Made by a program: the position numbers and the translations under genes
The notes under the pieces: generated by a model
What the model saw: the letters and a program-made list of their open reading frames with translations, nothing else
What the model was told of the DNA's origin: nothing
Database searches by the model: none
Origin: Actinomycetes bacterium
GTDB taxonomy: Bacteria; Actinomycetota; Acidimicrobiia; IMCC26256; PALSA-610
Assembly (NCBI GenBank): GCA_025463875.1
Contig: JAODBI010000169.1
Span: 1 to 32,044 of the forward strand
Length of the DNA: 32,044 bases
Reading direction: 5' to 3'
Shown here: one piece after another, positions 23,591 through 31,654 of the stretch
Position numbering within the stretch: position 1 is the first letter of the stretch
Layout of the letters: every line of letters begins with the position of its first letter

Positions 23591-23592
23591 GG

Positions 23593-25848
23593 TTACGTCC
23601 GGGCGGCGACGGCGGCGGCCAACATATTGAGGGCGGAGCCGGCTTTGAACCACTCGATGTGCTCTTCGGAGAGCGTGTGGTGCGCGGCGAAGGCGTCGGC
23701 ACTGCCGTCGGCGTGGTGCACCACGACCTGCACGGCACTTCCGGGCGCGAGCGCGGCCAGACCGTCGAGGTCGACGACGTCGTCCGCGCGGATCTTGTCG
23801 TAGTCGGACGGGTCGGCGAACGTGAGCGCCAGCACTCCCTGCTTCTTCAGGTTCGCTTCCGCGATACGGGCGAACGAACGGGCGAGCACGGCCCGGCCGC
23901 CCATGTACCTCGGCTCCATCGCCGCGTGTTCGCGCGACGAGCCCTCGCCGTAGTTCTCGTCGGCGACGGCCAGCCACTCGATGCCCACCGTCTTGTACTC
24001 GCGGGCGAGGTCGGGCAGCGCCCGTACCGAACCGTCACGGACGTCGACCCCGTGACCCGTCTCTGCGTCGGCGAACGCGTTACGCGCGCCGAGGAACAGG
24101 TTCTGCGAGATGTTGGTGAGGTGACCCCGATACGTGAGCCACTTCCCCGCGGGCGAGACGTGGTCGGTCGTGCACTTACCCCTGGCCTTCAGCAGCACGC
24201 GCAGCCCGGTGATGTCGTTCCCGTCCCACGCGGGGAACGGCGACAGCAATTCGAGCCGATCCGATCCGGGCGCGACCACGACCGCTACCGACGCGGGATC
24301 GTCGGCCGGCGCGGAGAACCCACTCGCCCCGCGATCGAATCCCCGCGCCGGCAGGTCGTCGGCGACGGGCGGTTCGAACTCGGTGAGGAAGGAACCGTCC
24401 AGCCGGCCGCTCAGCGCCATGCCGACGACAGTCTCCGGTGAGCCGATGAACGCGAGCGTGTTCTCGTTGCCGTCGTTGCGGGCCGGAAAGTTGCGGTTGA
24501 ACGACGTGACGATCACGTTCCGGCCGCCGGGTGCGCCGTCGCGCTGCCATTGCCCGATGCACGGCCCGCACGCGTTGGCGAGCACCGTCGCGCCGATGGC
24601 CTCGAGATCGGCGAGCAGCCCGTCGCGCTCGATGGTCGCGCGCACCTGCTCCGAACCCGGCGTGATCATGAGCGGCACCTTCACGGTGAGTCCGCGCGCC
24701 GCGGCCTGGCGGGCGAGATGCGCAGCGCGGCCGATGTCCTCGTACGACGAGTTGGTGCACGAGCCCACGAGCGCGGCGGAGATCTCCTTCGGGTAGCCCT
24801 CGCGCTCGGCAGCCGCCGCAATCTCCGAGACGGGCCGGTCGAGGTCGGGGGTGTGCGGTCCGACGAGGTGGGGTTCCAACGTCGAGAGGTCGATCTCGAT
24901 GACGCGATCGAAGAACCGTTCGGGATCCGCCTCGACCTCGGGATCGTCGACCAGGTACTCGGCGTAGCGGTCGGCGAGATCGGCGAGCGCCTCACGGCCG
25001 GTCGCCTTCAGGTACTTCGCCGTGTTGTGGTCGTACGGGAACAGCGAGCAGGTCGCGCCGATCTCGGCTCCCATGTTGCAGACAGTCGCCTTGCCGGTCG
25101 CCGAGATCGACTGCGCGCCCGGCCCGAAGTACTGCACGATCGCACCCGTGCCGCCCTTGACCGTGAGGATGCCGGCCACCTTCAAGATGATGTCCTTGGC
25201 CGCGGTCCACCCCGAGAGCGTGCCCGTCAGCCGGACACCGATCAGCTTCGGGACGCGCGTGTTGTACGGCCAGCCCGCCATCACGTCGACCGCATCGGCG
25301 CCACCTACCCCGATCGCGATCATGCCGAGGCCGCCCGCGTTGGGCGTGTGCGAGTCGGTGCCGATCATCATCCCGCCCGGGAACGCGTAGTTCTCCAACA
25401 CGACCTGGTGGATGATCCCGCTGCCCGGCTTCCAGAATCCGATGCCGTACTTCGACGACACCGACTGCAGGAAGTCATAGACCTCGCGGTTGGTGTCGAG
25501 CGCGACCCGCATGTCGACGTCGGCACCCGTGCGGGCTTGGATCAAGTGGTCGCAGTGCACGGTGGTCGGCACGGCTACCGCCGGCATCTTCGCGAGCATG
25601 AACTGCAACAACGCCATCTGCGCCGTGGCGTCCTGCATGGCGACGCGGTCGGGCCGGTAGTCGGCGTAGTCGACGCCGCGCTCGAGGCCCACGTGGCGCG
25701 GATCGTCGGCGTGCACGGCGAGCACCTTCTCCGCGAACGTCATCGGACGTCCGAGTCGCTCCCGCGCGATCGCGACGCGTTCGGGAAGCGACGCGTATAC
25801 GGCGGCGACGAGAGCTTCCGGGGTCGTCGGTCCGATCTGGTCAGGCAT
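23593..25848 (-). CDS. acn: Aconitate hydratase (mitochondrial-type)
   Basis: A 751-residue [4Fe-4S] enzyme interconverting citrate and isocitrate in the TCA cycle. It resembles the mitochondrial type (about 750-780) rather than the longer AcnA/IRP type: [17 protein letters not shown] near the N-terminus, [61 protein letters not shown] with cluster cysteine C364, [11 protein letters not shown] with C427 and C430, and [11 protein letters not shown] with substrate arginine. The C-terminal swivel domain has [24 protein letters not shown] 25848 overlaps the stop of the GntR-type gene by 8 nt, with GGAG upstream. It supports the TCA cycle with kgd. Like other aconitases it depends on the nearby iron-sulfur genes. 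Confidence 0.97.
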   Translation of the reverse strand: MPDQIGPTTPEALVAAVYASLPERVAIARERLGRPMTFAEKVLAVHADDPRHVGLERGVDYADYRPDRVAMQDATAQMALLQFMLAKMPAVAVPTTVHCDHLIQARTGADVDMRVALDTNREVYDFLQSVSSKYGIGFWKPGSGIIHQVVLENYAFPGGMMIGTDSHTPNAGGLGMIAIGVGGADAVDVMAGWPYNTRVPKLIGVRLTGTLSGWTAAKDIILKVAGILTVKGGTGAIVQYFGPGAQSISATGKATVCNMGAEIGATCSLFPYDHNTAKYLKATGREALADLADRYAEYLVDDPEVEADPERFFDRVIEIDLSTLEPHLVGPHTPDLDRPVSEIAAAAEREGYPKEISAALVGSCTNSSYEDIGRAAHLARQAAARGLTVKVPLMITPGSEQVRATIERDGLLADLEAIGATVLANACGPCIGQWQRDGAPGGRNVIVTSFNRNFPARNDGNENTLAFIGSPETVVGMALSGRLDGSFLTEFEPPVADDLPARGFDRGASGFSAPADDPASVAVVVAPGSDRLELLSPFPAWDGNDITGLRVLLKARGKCTTDHVSPAGKWLTYRGHLTNISQNLFLGARNAFADAETGHGVDVRDGSVRALPDLAREYKTVGIEWLAVADENYGEGSSREHAAMEPRYMGGRAVLARSFARIAEANLKKQGVLALTFADPSDYDKIRADDVVDLDGLAALAPGSAVQVVVHHADGSADAFAAHHTLSEEHIEWFKAGSALNMLAAAVAART

Positions 25849-26563
25849 GCTGCAGCGCTCCTGTTCGCAACGAGAACTCGATCTCGAACGTCGTACGGTC
25901 GGCGGGATAGCGGTGCTCGGAAACAAGGGTCGGCACACCGCCCGCGTCGTTCGTGACCCGCCGGCACAGCAACAGCGGATCGCCCGGAGTACACACGAGC
26001 AGCCGCGCCGCCTCGGCGCTTGCCAGCTCGGCGGTGATCGTCTGGTGGACCGAACCGAGCTCGAGTCCGCGCAGCGGGAGCAGGTCGTAGAACGGCGAGC
26101 GTTCCACGTCGGCCCGCGACACGTCGGCACCGACGTCGGCGCGGACCCAGACCGTCACCAACGCGAACGGCTCGTCGTCGGCGAGATTGACGCGCTCGAC
26201 CCGCAACACGTCGGAACCCCGGTCGACATGCAGCGCGTCGGCCACCGCCGGGGGCGCGTCGACAAAGCCGAACCCGAGGATCCTCCGGCCCGGACGGGCG
26301 CCGGCCGCTTCCACCGCCGCCTCCACCGTCGTCACCCGGCCGAGGGGCTGGCGGACGGGATCGACGGCCGCGAACCAGCCCGCACCGCGGCGGCTCGTCA
26401 CCAGGCCCTCTTGGCGCAACAGGTCGAGGGCCCGGCGCACGGTGACCCGGCTGGTGCCGTACTCCCGGGCGAGCTCGAGCTCCCCGGCCAGCGCGCCCCC
26501 GGGGCCGAGGTCGCGAGCCACGATCCGGGCTCGGAGGGCGTCGGCGAGGTCGAGGTAACGCAC
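25841..26563 (-). CDS. GntR-family (HutC type) transcriptional regulator
   Basis: A 240-residue repressor-type protein. Seen: a GntR winged helix (about 5-70: [58 protein letters not shown]) and a UTRA ligand domain (about 85-235) with [23 protein letters not shown] and [23 protein letters not shown] domains bind small metabolites. Its stop overlaps the aconitase ATG by 8 nt, so it is co-translated with aconitase. Hexamer repeats in its promoter (26565-26601) point to autoregulation, which would also set aconitase levels. Ligand is unknown; a TCA intermediate such as citrate is a guess. GTG 26563 is 7 nt after a TACGAT box. Confidence 0.9.
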   Translation of the reverse strand: MRYLDLADALRARIVARDLGPGGALAGELELAREYGTSRVTVRRALDLLRQEGLVTSRRGAGWFAAVDPVRQPLGRVTTVEAAVEAAGARPGRRILGFGFVDAPPAVADALHVDRGSDVLRVERVNLADDEPFALVTVWVRADVGADVSRADVERSPFYDLLPLRGLELGSVHQTITAELASAEAARLLVCTPGDPLLLCRRVTNDAGGVPTLVSEHRYPADRTTFEIEFSLRTGALQHA

Positions 26564-26601
26564 GACTTGTATCGTACTTGTCTACATAAGAACTGACAAG
26601 T
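26564..26601 (-). promoter_or_regulatory. GntR-acn promoter with three hexamer operator repeats
   Basis: On the minus strand TACGAT (26576-26571), 7 nt, then GTG 26563. Around it the hexamer ACTTGT occurs at 26565-26570 and 26576-26581, exactly 11 bp (about one helical turn) apart, and again inverted (ACAAGT) at 26596-26601, so that the second and third form an extended ACTTGTC/GACAAGT inverted repeat. The -10 box lies between the first two copies, so a bound regulator would block transcription. Confidence 0.6.
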
Positions 26602-26622
26602 AGAAGACCCGGGGACGATGGG

Positions 26623-27084
26623 TCAGTGCGCCCGCCACGCGTCCTTGGGACGCGTGCGATCCTTCACGACCGCCGGTAGCCGGCCTTTGGCGATGTCGGC
26701 GACGGTGACGTGCTCGAGCACGTCCCGCAGGCTCGCCCGCAGCGCGACCCATACCTCGGGGAGCCGCTCCGCCGCGCCTTCGTAGACCAGCTGGTCGGGC
26801 CGGATGCCCTGCACCGCGGCGAGCGGCCCTTCGACCGCGCGCAGCACCTCGGCAACCGTGATCTCGGCGCCCGGTCGGGCGAGCTGGTACCCACCGTCGG
26901 CGCCGCGGCGGGTGCGAACGATGCCGGCGCGCCGCAGCTCGGTGAGGATGTTCTCGAGAAAGTTCTGCGGGATCCCCTGGGCGCGCGCCAGATATTCGCC
27001 TTTGACGGGTCGCTCGCTCTTTTCGGCCGCGGCGAGCTCGACCGCAGCCCGAACCGCGTAATCCGCCTTCGCCGTGATCCGCAC
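26623..27084 (-). CDS. Rrf2-family transcriptional regulator
   Basis: A 153-residue winged-helix protein. Seen: MRITAKADYAVRAAVELA at the start, GIPQNFLENILTELRRAGIVRTRRGADGGYQLARP (recognition helix and wing), then AEITVAEVLRAVEGPLA. The three cysteines that bind a cluster in IscR or NsrR are absent; there is no cysteine in the protein, so an iron-sulfur sensor role is unlikely. Proteins such as CymR (cysteine metabolism) and RirA-unlike members lack them, but the ligand cannot be assigned. The GTG start follows a TAAGAAT stretch (27097-27091) by 6 nt. It lies between the GntR-acn unit and the Ccm operon, on the same strand. Confidence 0.9.
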   Translation of the reverse strand: MRITAKADYAVRAAVELAAAEKSERPVKGEYLARAQGIPQNFLENILTELRRAGIVRTRRGADGGYQLARPGAEITVAEVLRAVEGPLAAVQGIRPDQLVYEGAAERLPEVWVALRASLRDVLEHVTVADIAKGRLPAVVKDRTRPKDAWRAH

Positions 27085-27132
27085 AGCCCGATTCTTACCG
27101 GTTCGCCGCCGTCGCTCCGCGCTCGACGGTTT

Positions 27133-27612
27133 CTACCGGTCGCGCTCTTCGATCTCGACCTTGTTGAACGTGTCGCCGACCTTGGTCGCCTGCGCGACTT
27201 CCATGCCCGAAACCACGTGCCCGAACAGGTTGTAGTTCGGCGTGAGCTTGCGGGTGCAGTCGTCGATGCAGATGAAGAACTGCGAGCCGTTCGTGTCGGG
27301 GCCGGCGTTCGCCATGGCCACTGCACCGAGGGTGTACTCGCCCTTGACGGGTTCGTCGGCGAACTTGTAGCCGGGGCCGCCGGTACCGGTGCCCTGGGGG
27401 CAACCGCCCTGGATGACGAACTCCGGGACGACCCGGTGGAACGTGAGGTTGTCGTAGTAACCCTGGCGCGCGAGGCCGATGAAATTGTTGACGGTGTTCG
27501 GCGCGAGCTGCGGGTCGAGGTCCATGACGATCGGGCCCCGGTCGGTCGTGATCGTGACGCGGTAGATCTTGTCGGCGTCGACCTGCTGTTCGGGCATCTT
27601 GTTGGCGGCCAC
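27133..27612 (-). CDS. Cyclophilin-type peptidyl-prolyl cis-trans isomerase
   Basis: A 159-residue cyclophilin that isomerises proline bonds during protein folding. Seen: VTITTDRGPIVMDLDPQLAPNTVNNFIGLARQGYYDNLTFHRVVPEFVIQGG, with the catalytic arginine in FHRV and the family's FxxQGG, then GPGYKFADEP, AMANAGPDTNGSQFFI, LFGHVVSGM. No signal peptide is seen, so it is probably cytoplasmic. It follows ccmI by 9 nt on the same strand. GTG 27612 has AAGGAG upstream. The attachment of a cyclophilin to a cytochrome c maturation unit may just reflect operon read-through. Confidence 0.95.
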   Translation of the reverse strand: MAANKMPEQQVDADKIYRVTITTDRGPIVMDLDPQLAPNTVNNFIGLARQGYYDNLTFHRVVPEFVIQGGCPQGTGTGGPGYKFADEPVKGEYTLGAVAMANAGPDTNGSQFFICIDDCTRKLTPNYNLFGHVVSGMEVAQATKVGDTFNKVEIEERDR

Positions 27613-27621
27613 GAAGGCTCC

Positions 27622-28512
27622 TTACGGCTTGGTGGTGGGAGTGGAGTTGAGTGACGGGCACTTACCCGCCTTCACGGCATCCGACAACGCCGTCAACGCC
27701 AGCGGACGCATGACGTCGTTCGTGGGGGCGCCGGCGAGATATTGCTCCAGCGCGATCGCTCCCTGACACGGCTTGTTCTCGAACTTGGCGAGGATCACGC
27801 CTTTGAACACGTAGGAGGGAGCGTAGGCCGGGTCGACCGAGATCGCCTTGTCGAGGCTCCGGGCCGCCGCGTCGAGCAGTTGCTGCTTGGTCGCCGGTGC
27901 GGTGACCTGGCGGGCGACCAGGGCCGTGAGCCAGCCGGTGTACGCGTACGGTTCCGGCTGTTTCGGGTCGAGCTGCGATGCGGCGACGAACTCTTTGATC
28001 GCATCCGCCGGATCGATCGCCACGAGGGTGCGGGCGTAGTTGATCCGGGCGGAGTAGTTGTTCGGGTTCGCGTCGGCTGCGACCTTCGCCGTGGCGACCT
28101 CGCCCGCCTGCGACAACGTGGTCGTGGTGCGGCTGGACTGCGCGTCGCCGGTGATCTGCTGTCCGGAGCTGCGCTGACCGACTGTGTGCGCCAGGAGGAA
28201 CGCGGCGAGCAGCGCGAAGACGACGATGCCGCCGATCGTCAGCCCGCGCATCAGCGGCGGGGCGGTGCGCGCGCCCGGCGTGCGACGTTCGACGCCGTCG
28301 GCGATCGATCGGATCACGGCCGAGGCGCGCGCCGTGTAGTCGTCGTGCAGCACGCGGTAGGTGTCCGGGTCGATGTTCCCCGCCAGAAGCTCCGAATCGA
28401 GGTCGTCGAGGGAACGCAGCAAGAACTCGCGCTCGGCTTCGAGCTGCTCGTGCTCTCGCTGCTCGTCGCGCTTCTCGCGGTCGCCGTCGCGGCCCGTGTT
28501 CCGCTCGCTCAT
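27622..28512 (-). CDS. ccmI: CcmI/CycH-like TPR protein of cytochrome c maturation
   Basis: A 296-residue membrane-anchored protein. Seen: a charged N-terminus with EREFLLRSLDDLDSELLAGNIDPDTYRVLHDDYTARA, a helix pattern often seen in CcmI-type proteins, one membrane helix (about 90-110), then outer tetratricopeptide-like helices (NNYSARINYARTLVAIDPADAIKEFVAASQLDPKQPEPYAYTGWL; ISVDPAYAPSYVFKGVILAKF). CcmI-type proteins hold apocytochrome c for haem attachment. The ATG overlaps the ccmH stop by 4 nt (ATGA). The assignment rests mainly on position and TPR layout, as sequence similarity in this family is weak. Confidence 0.78.
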   Translation of the reverse strand: MSERNTGRDGDREKRDEQREHEQLEAEREFLLRSLDDLDSELLAGNIDPDTYRVLHDDYTARASAVIRSIADGVERRTPGARTAPPLMRGLTIGGIVVFALLAAFLLAHTVGQRSSGQQITGDAQSSRTTTTLSQAGEVATAKVAADANPNNYSARINYARTLVAIDPADAIKEFVAASQLDPKQPEPYAYTGWLTALVARQVTAPATKQQLLDAAARSLDKAISVDPAYAPSYVFKGVILAKFENKPCQGAIALEQYLAGAPTNDVMRPLALTALSDAVKAGKCPSLNSTPTTKP

Positions 28513-29090
28513 GGGCCGTTCTCGTCGCCAGGTGCCTCGTGATCGGGGCTGCTGTCATCGGGAAGGCCGTCGTCCGGGTGCGCGTCGTCCGGGTGCCGCT
28601 CGCCGCCGTCGGTTTCCTCCCGGGCGCGGCGCACTATGTCCTCGTCCTCGTCGGTCGCCTCGAGGCGCGGCGCCCGGCTCCAGCGGCGCACGGCCACCAC
28701 GATGCTCAGCGCGCCGAGGATGACGGCGAGCGCGGGCAGACCCCAGGCGATGATGCCGAGGCCGGAGTTCGACGGCGTCTCCAGGATCCTCTCGGTGTAA
28801 CGCGAGACGTAGTACTGGCGGATATCGGCGTCCGACTGGCCGGCCGCGATCCGCCGGGGAATGTCGTCGCGGATCGCCCGTGACTGCGGCGAGTTGCTGT
28901 CGGCGACCGACTGGCCCTCGCAGACCGGGCACGCGAGCTGCTGCTCGAGTCGGGCGGCGCGGGCCGCGGGCGAGTTGTCGGGTCGGGAACGCACTGCCAG
29001 CACGACGATCCCCACGGCGACGACCAACGCGAGCGCGAGCCACGGTACGAGCTTGCGACGGGTCATCGTCGCCCGGTCATCGTCAATCAC
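28509..29090 (-). CDS. ccmH: CcmH/CcmL-type apocytochrome c reductase
   Basis: A 193-residue membrane protein that reduces the CxxCH disulfide of apocytochrome c. Seen: a first membrane helix (about 15-33), RLEQQLACPVCEGQSVADSNSPQSRAIRDDIPRRIAAGQSDADIRQYYVSRY, with redox cysteines C54 and C57 of the LxCPxCxxQS signature, then a second membrane helix (LPALAVILGALSIVVAV). The C-terminal tail is rich in Asp and repeats PDD and HPDD. GTG 29090 overlaps the ccmG stop by 4 nt (GTGA); ATG 29066 is an alternative start. Confidence 0.9.
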   Translation of the reverse strand: MIDDDRATMTRRKLVPWLALALVVAVGIVVLAVRSRPDNSPAARAARLEQQLACPVCEGQSVADSNSPQSRAIRDDIPRRIAAGQSDADIRQYYVSRYTERILETPSNSGLGIIAWGLPALAVILGALSIVVAVRRWSRAPRLEATDEDEDIVRRAREETDGGERHPDDAHPDDGLPDDSSPDHEAPGDENGP

Positions 29091-29641
29091 GTGCATTGTT
29101 GGCCGGCGCGCGCCGCCGCGAGCCACGTGTTCAGCTCCGCCACACTCGACGGACCGAGTGTGCCGCACACGACGACGCCGTCGGGCGCGACGACATACGT
29201 CTCCGGTTGACCGGTCGTGCCGTAGTCGAGCGCCGCGCTTCCCTTCGGATCGACGAGCACCGGCCACCCGATGCCCCTGTCGCGCACGTAGCCGCGCATC
29301 GTGGGCGCGTCGTCGTCGATGATGATCCCGAGCATCGCGAAATCGCCTTCCGACTTGTGCTGGTCGTAGAAGGTCTTGAGCGCGGGCGTCTCCTGCTGGC
29401 AGGGGATGCACCAGCTGTTGAAGAAGTTGACGACGTACGTCTTGCTCCGCAGCTGCGCGGACGTGACCGCCTTTCCGTCGAGCGTCTTCAGGTTCAACTG
29501 CGGCGCGCTCGCGTGCTCGAGCACGAGGCGCGGAACCGACGGCTGCGACCGCGTCTGGACGGCGAGGACGACGGTGAAGGCCACCAGCACCACGGCGATC
29601 CCGAGCGCGATCCAACGGATCCGGAACTGCGAGCGGATCAA
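29087..29641 (-). CDS. ccmG: CcmG/ResA-type thioredoxin-like protein
   Basis: A 184-residue membrane-anchored thiol-disulfide protein that keeps apocytochrome c and CcmH reduced. Seen: one N-terminal membrane helix (about 9-28), then the thioredoxin fold with NFFNSWCIPCQQETP (C78, C81) and GQPETYVV with the cis-proline. The TTG at 29641 overlaps the ccmF stop by 4 nt (TTGA) and begins just before the membrane helix; the open frame continues upstream but would add a long basic stretch overlapping ccmF. Confidence 0.92.
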   Translation of the reverse strand: MIRSQFRIRWIALGIAVVLVAFTVVLAVQTRSQPSVPRLVLEHASAPQLNLKTLDGKAVTSAQLRSKTYVVNFFNSWCIPCQQETPALKTFYDQHKSEGDFAMLGIIIDDDAPTMRGYVRDRGIGWPVLVDPKGSAALDYGTTGQPETYVVAPDGVVVCGTLGPSSVAELNTWLAAARAGQQCT

Positions 29642-31650
29642 GTGCGCGCCTCGACGAGAGGAACCGGCGGGGAATCGTCGATCAATGCGCCGGCGACGGT
29701 GCGCTGCAAAACCTCGCGCTTGCGCGCCGGGATCAACGCGAGTGCGCAACCGAGCGCCATGATGAGCCCGCCGATCCACAGCCACATCACCATCGTCCCG
29801 ATCTGCACACCGATCGTGACCCGGCCCGACGTCGGAGACGAGATCAAGGTGAGGTAGACGTCCTGCCACGGAGTGGTGTGGATCGACGGCGTACCGATGC
29901 CCTCCGCCGCGTTGGGGAACGTCGAGATCGCGGGCGCGAGCTCACCGACTCCGCTCACCTTGACCCGCGCCTTGACGGTGGTCTTCTGTCCGGAGGTCTC
30001 GACCGCGCGACCGATGTAGGTGACCGTGTGCCCGTGCACGCGCGCCGACTCACCCGGCGAAAGCTGCACCTCGCTCTTGGTCGTGTACCCGCCGGTCGTG
30101 GCGAGTGCGACCGCGACGACCACGACGCCGACGTGCACGAGCAGGCCGCCGTAGAGCCGCGGGTTGCTACGGACCGTGCGGGCCGCCGCGACCGGCAACG
30201 CCTCGTCGGTCGACCGCTTGCGGGCGCGTACACCGAGGACGACCGATCGACCGATGCTCGTGAGCGCGAATGCGCCGAGCGCGAACGCTCCGACGTTCGC
30301 GACGCCGTGCGCGCCCGCAATGAGCGCCACCACGAGCGTCACCGCGCCCGCCCAGGCCGGGATCAACAGACGGTCGCGCAACACCTGACTGCTCGCCGCG
30401 CGCCACGGCAGCACCGGCCCGACCGACATCAGAAACAGGAGCGCGATTCCGATCGGGACACCGAGGCGCGTGAAGTACGGCTCGCCGACGGTCACCTGCT
30501 TGTTCTGGAGTGCCTCGACGAGCAACGGGAAGACCGTGCCCGTGAGCACCACCAGCGCGAACCCGGCGAAGAGCAGATTGTTCAAGAGGAACGCGGCTTC
30601 GCGCGAGACGGCGGAGTCGATGCGACCGGGAGAGCGAAGCTTGTCGCCGCGCCACGCGACCAGCGCCACGCTGCCGAACGCGCAGATGCCCAGGAACGTC
30701 AGCAGCCACGGGCCGATGCTCGACTGCGAGAACGCGTGGACGGAGTTGATGACGCCCGAGCGCGTGAGAAACGTCCCGAGGATCGTGAGACAGAAGGTCG
30801 AGAGCACCAGTGACAGGTTCCAGACGCGCAGCATGCCGCGGCGCTCTTGCACCATCACGGAGTGGATGAACGCGGTCGCGGTGAGCCACGGCAGCAACGA
30901 GGCGTTCTCGACCGGGTCCCATCCCCAGAAGCCGCCCCAACCGAGCACCGCGTAGCTCCACCACGCGCCGAGCACGATGCCGATGGTGAGGAAGCCCCAC
31001 GAGATGAGCGTCGTGCGGCGCACCGCTGCGAGCCAACCTTCTCCGAAACGGCCGGTGACGAGCGCGGCGACCGCGAAGGAGAAAGGAATCGCGAATCCGA
31101 CGTAACCGGTGTACAGGAAGGGCGGGTGGATCGCGACCAGCGGATGGTTCTGCAGCAACGGGTTCGGGCCCGCGCCGTCGAGCGGAATCGGGCCGGTCAC
31201 CTGCTTGAACGGATTGGCCGCGAACAGCATCAGCGCGAAGAAGAAGAGCAGCACGCCGTACTGCACCAGCGTGGCCCACGCGACGAGCGGGTCGTCGGAA
31301 CGGCTGCGGAATCGCCACGTCGTGACCGCGACGTAGATCGACAAGATGAGCGCCCACAAGAGGATCGATCCTTCGAGCGCCGACCACGCGGCGGTGAAGG
31401 TGTAGAGACCGGGCGTCGCGCGCGCGACGTTGTCGGCGACGTACTTGATCGAGAAGTCGTGGCCGTACATCGCCGTCTCCATCACGACGAAGGCCGCGAT
31501 GACGACGACGAGGATGACCACGACGTAGCGCCGGCCCATCTCGAGGAGGGCGCGGCGGCCGGTTGCGAGCCCGGTCGCGATGGTGGCCAGGCCAAGTGCG
31601 CTGGCGACCGTTCCGATCGTCAGCAGGCCGTATCCGAGTTGCGCTCTCAT
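29638..31650 (-). CDS. ccmF: CcmF haem lyase subunit
   Basis: A 670-residue polytopic membrane protein that attaches haem to apocytochrome c. Seen: many membrane helices, the haem-binding WWD motif WGGFWGWDPVENASLLPWLT, HPPFLYTGY with the conserved histidine region, and a C-terminal outer domain (about 530-640). It is of the full CcmF type and not the shorter CcsA type. ATG 31650 starts 4 nt after the ccmE stop. Confidence 0.96.
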   Translation of the reverse strand: MRAQLGYGLLTIGTVASALGLATIATGLATGRRALLEMGRRYVVVILVVVIAAFVVMETAMYGHDFSIKYVADNVARATPGLYTFTAAWSALEGSILLWALILSIYVAVTTWRFRSRSDDPLVAWATLVQYGVLLFFFALMLFAANPFKQVTGPIPLDGAGPNPLLQNHPLVAIHPPFLYTGYVGFAIPFSFAVAALVTGRFGEGWLAAVRRTTLISWGFLTIGIVLGAWWSYAVLGWGGFWGWDPVENASLLPWLTATAFIHSVMVQERRGMLRVWNLSLVLSTFCLTILGTFLTRSGVINSVHAFSQSSIGPWLLTFLGICAFGSVALVAWRGDKLRSPGRIDSAVSREAAFLLNNLLFAGFALVVLTGTVFPLLVEALQNKQVTVGEPYFTRLGVPIGIALLFLMSVGPVLPWRAASSQVLRDRLLIPAWAGAVTLVVALIAGAHGVANVGAFALGAFALTSIGRSVVLGVRARKRSTDEALPVAAARTVRSNPRLYGGLLVHVGVVVVAVALATTGGYTTKSEVQLSPGESARVHGHTVTYIGRAVETSGQKTTVKARVKVSGVGELAPAISTFPNAAEGIGTPSIHTTPWQDVYLTLISSPTSGRVTIGVQIGTMVMWLWIGGLIMALGCALALIPARKREVLQRTVAGALIDDSPPVPLVEART

Positions 31651-31654
31651 CGCG

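Noticed and set aside
23325-23738. Open reading frames through the palindrome array that give a 15-residue repeat protein
   Set aside because: The repeat is a multiple of three, so any frame gives a periodic peptide; no start site, ribosome-binding site or independent coding signal supports a gene, and it overlaps the aconitase end.
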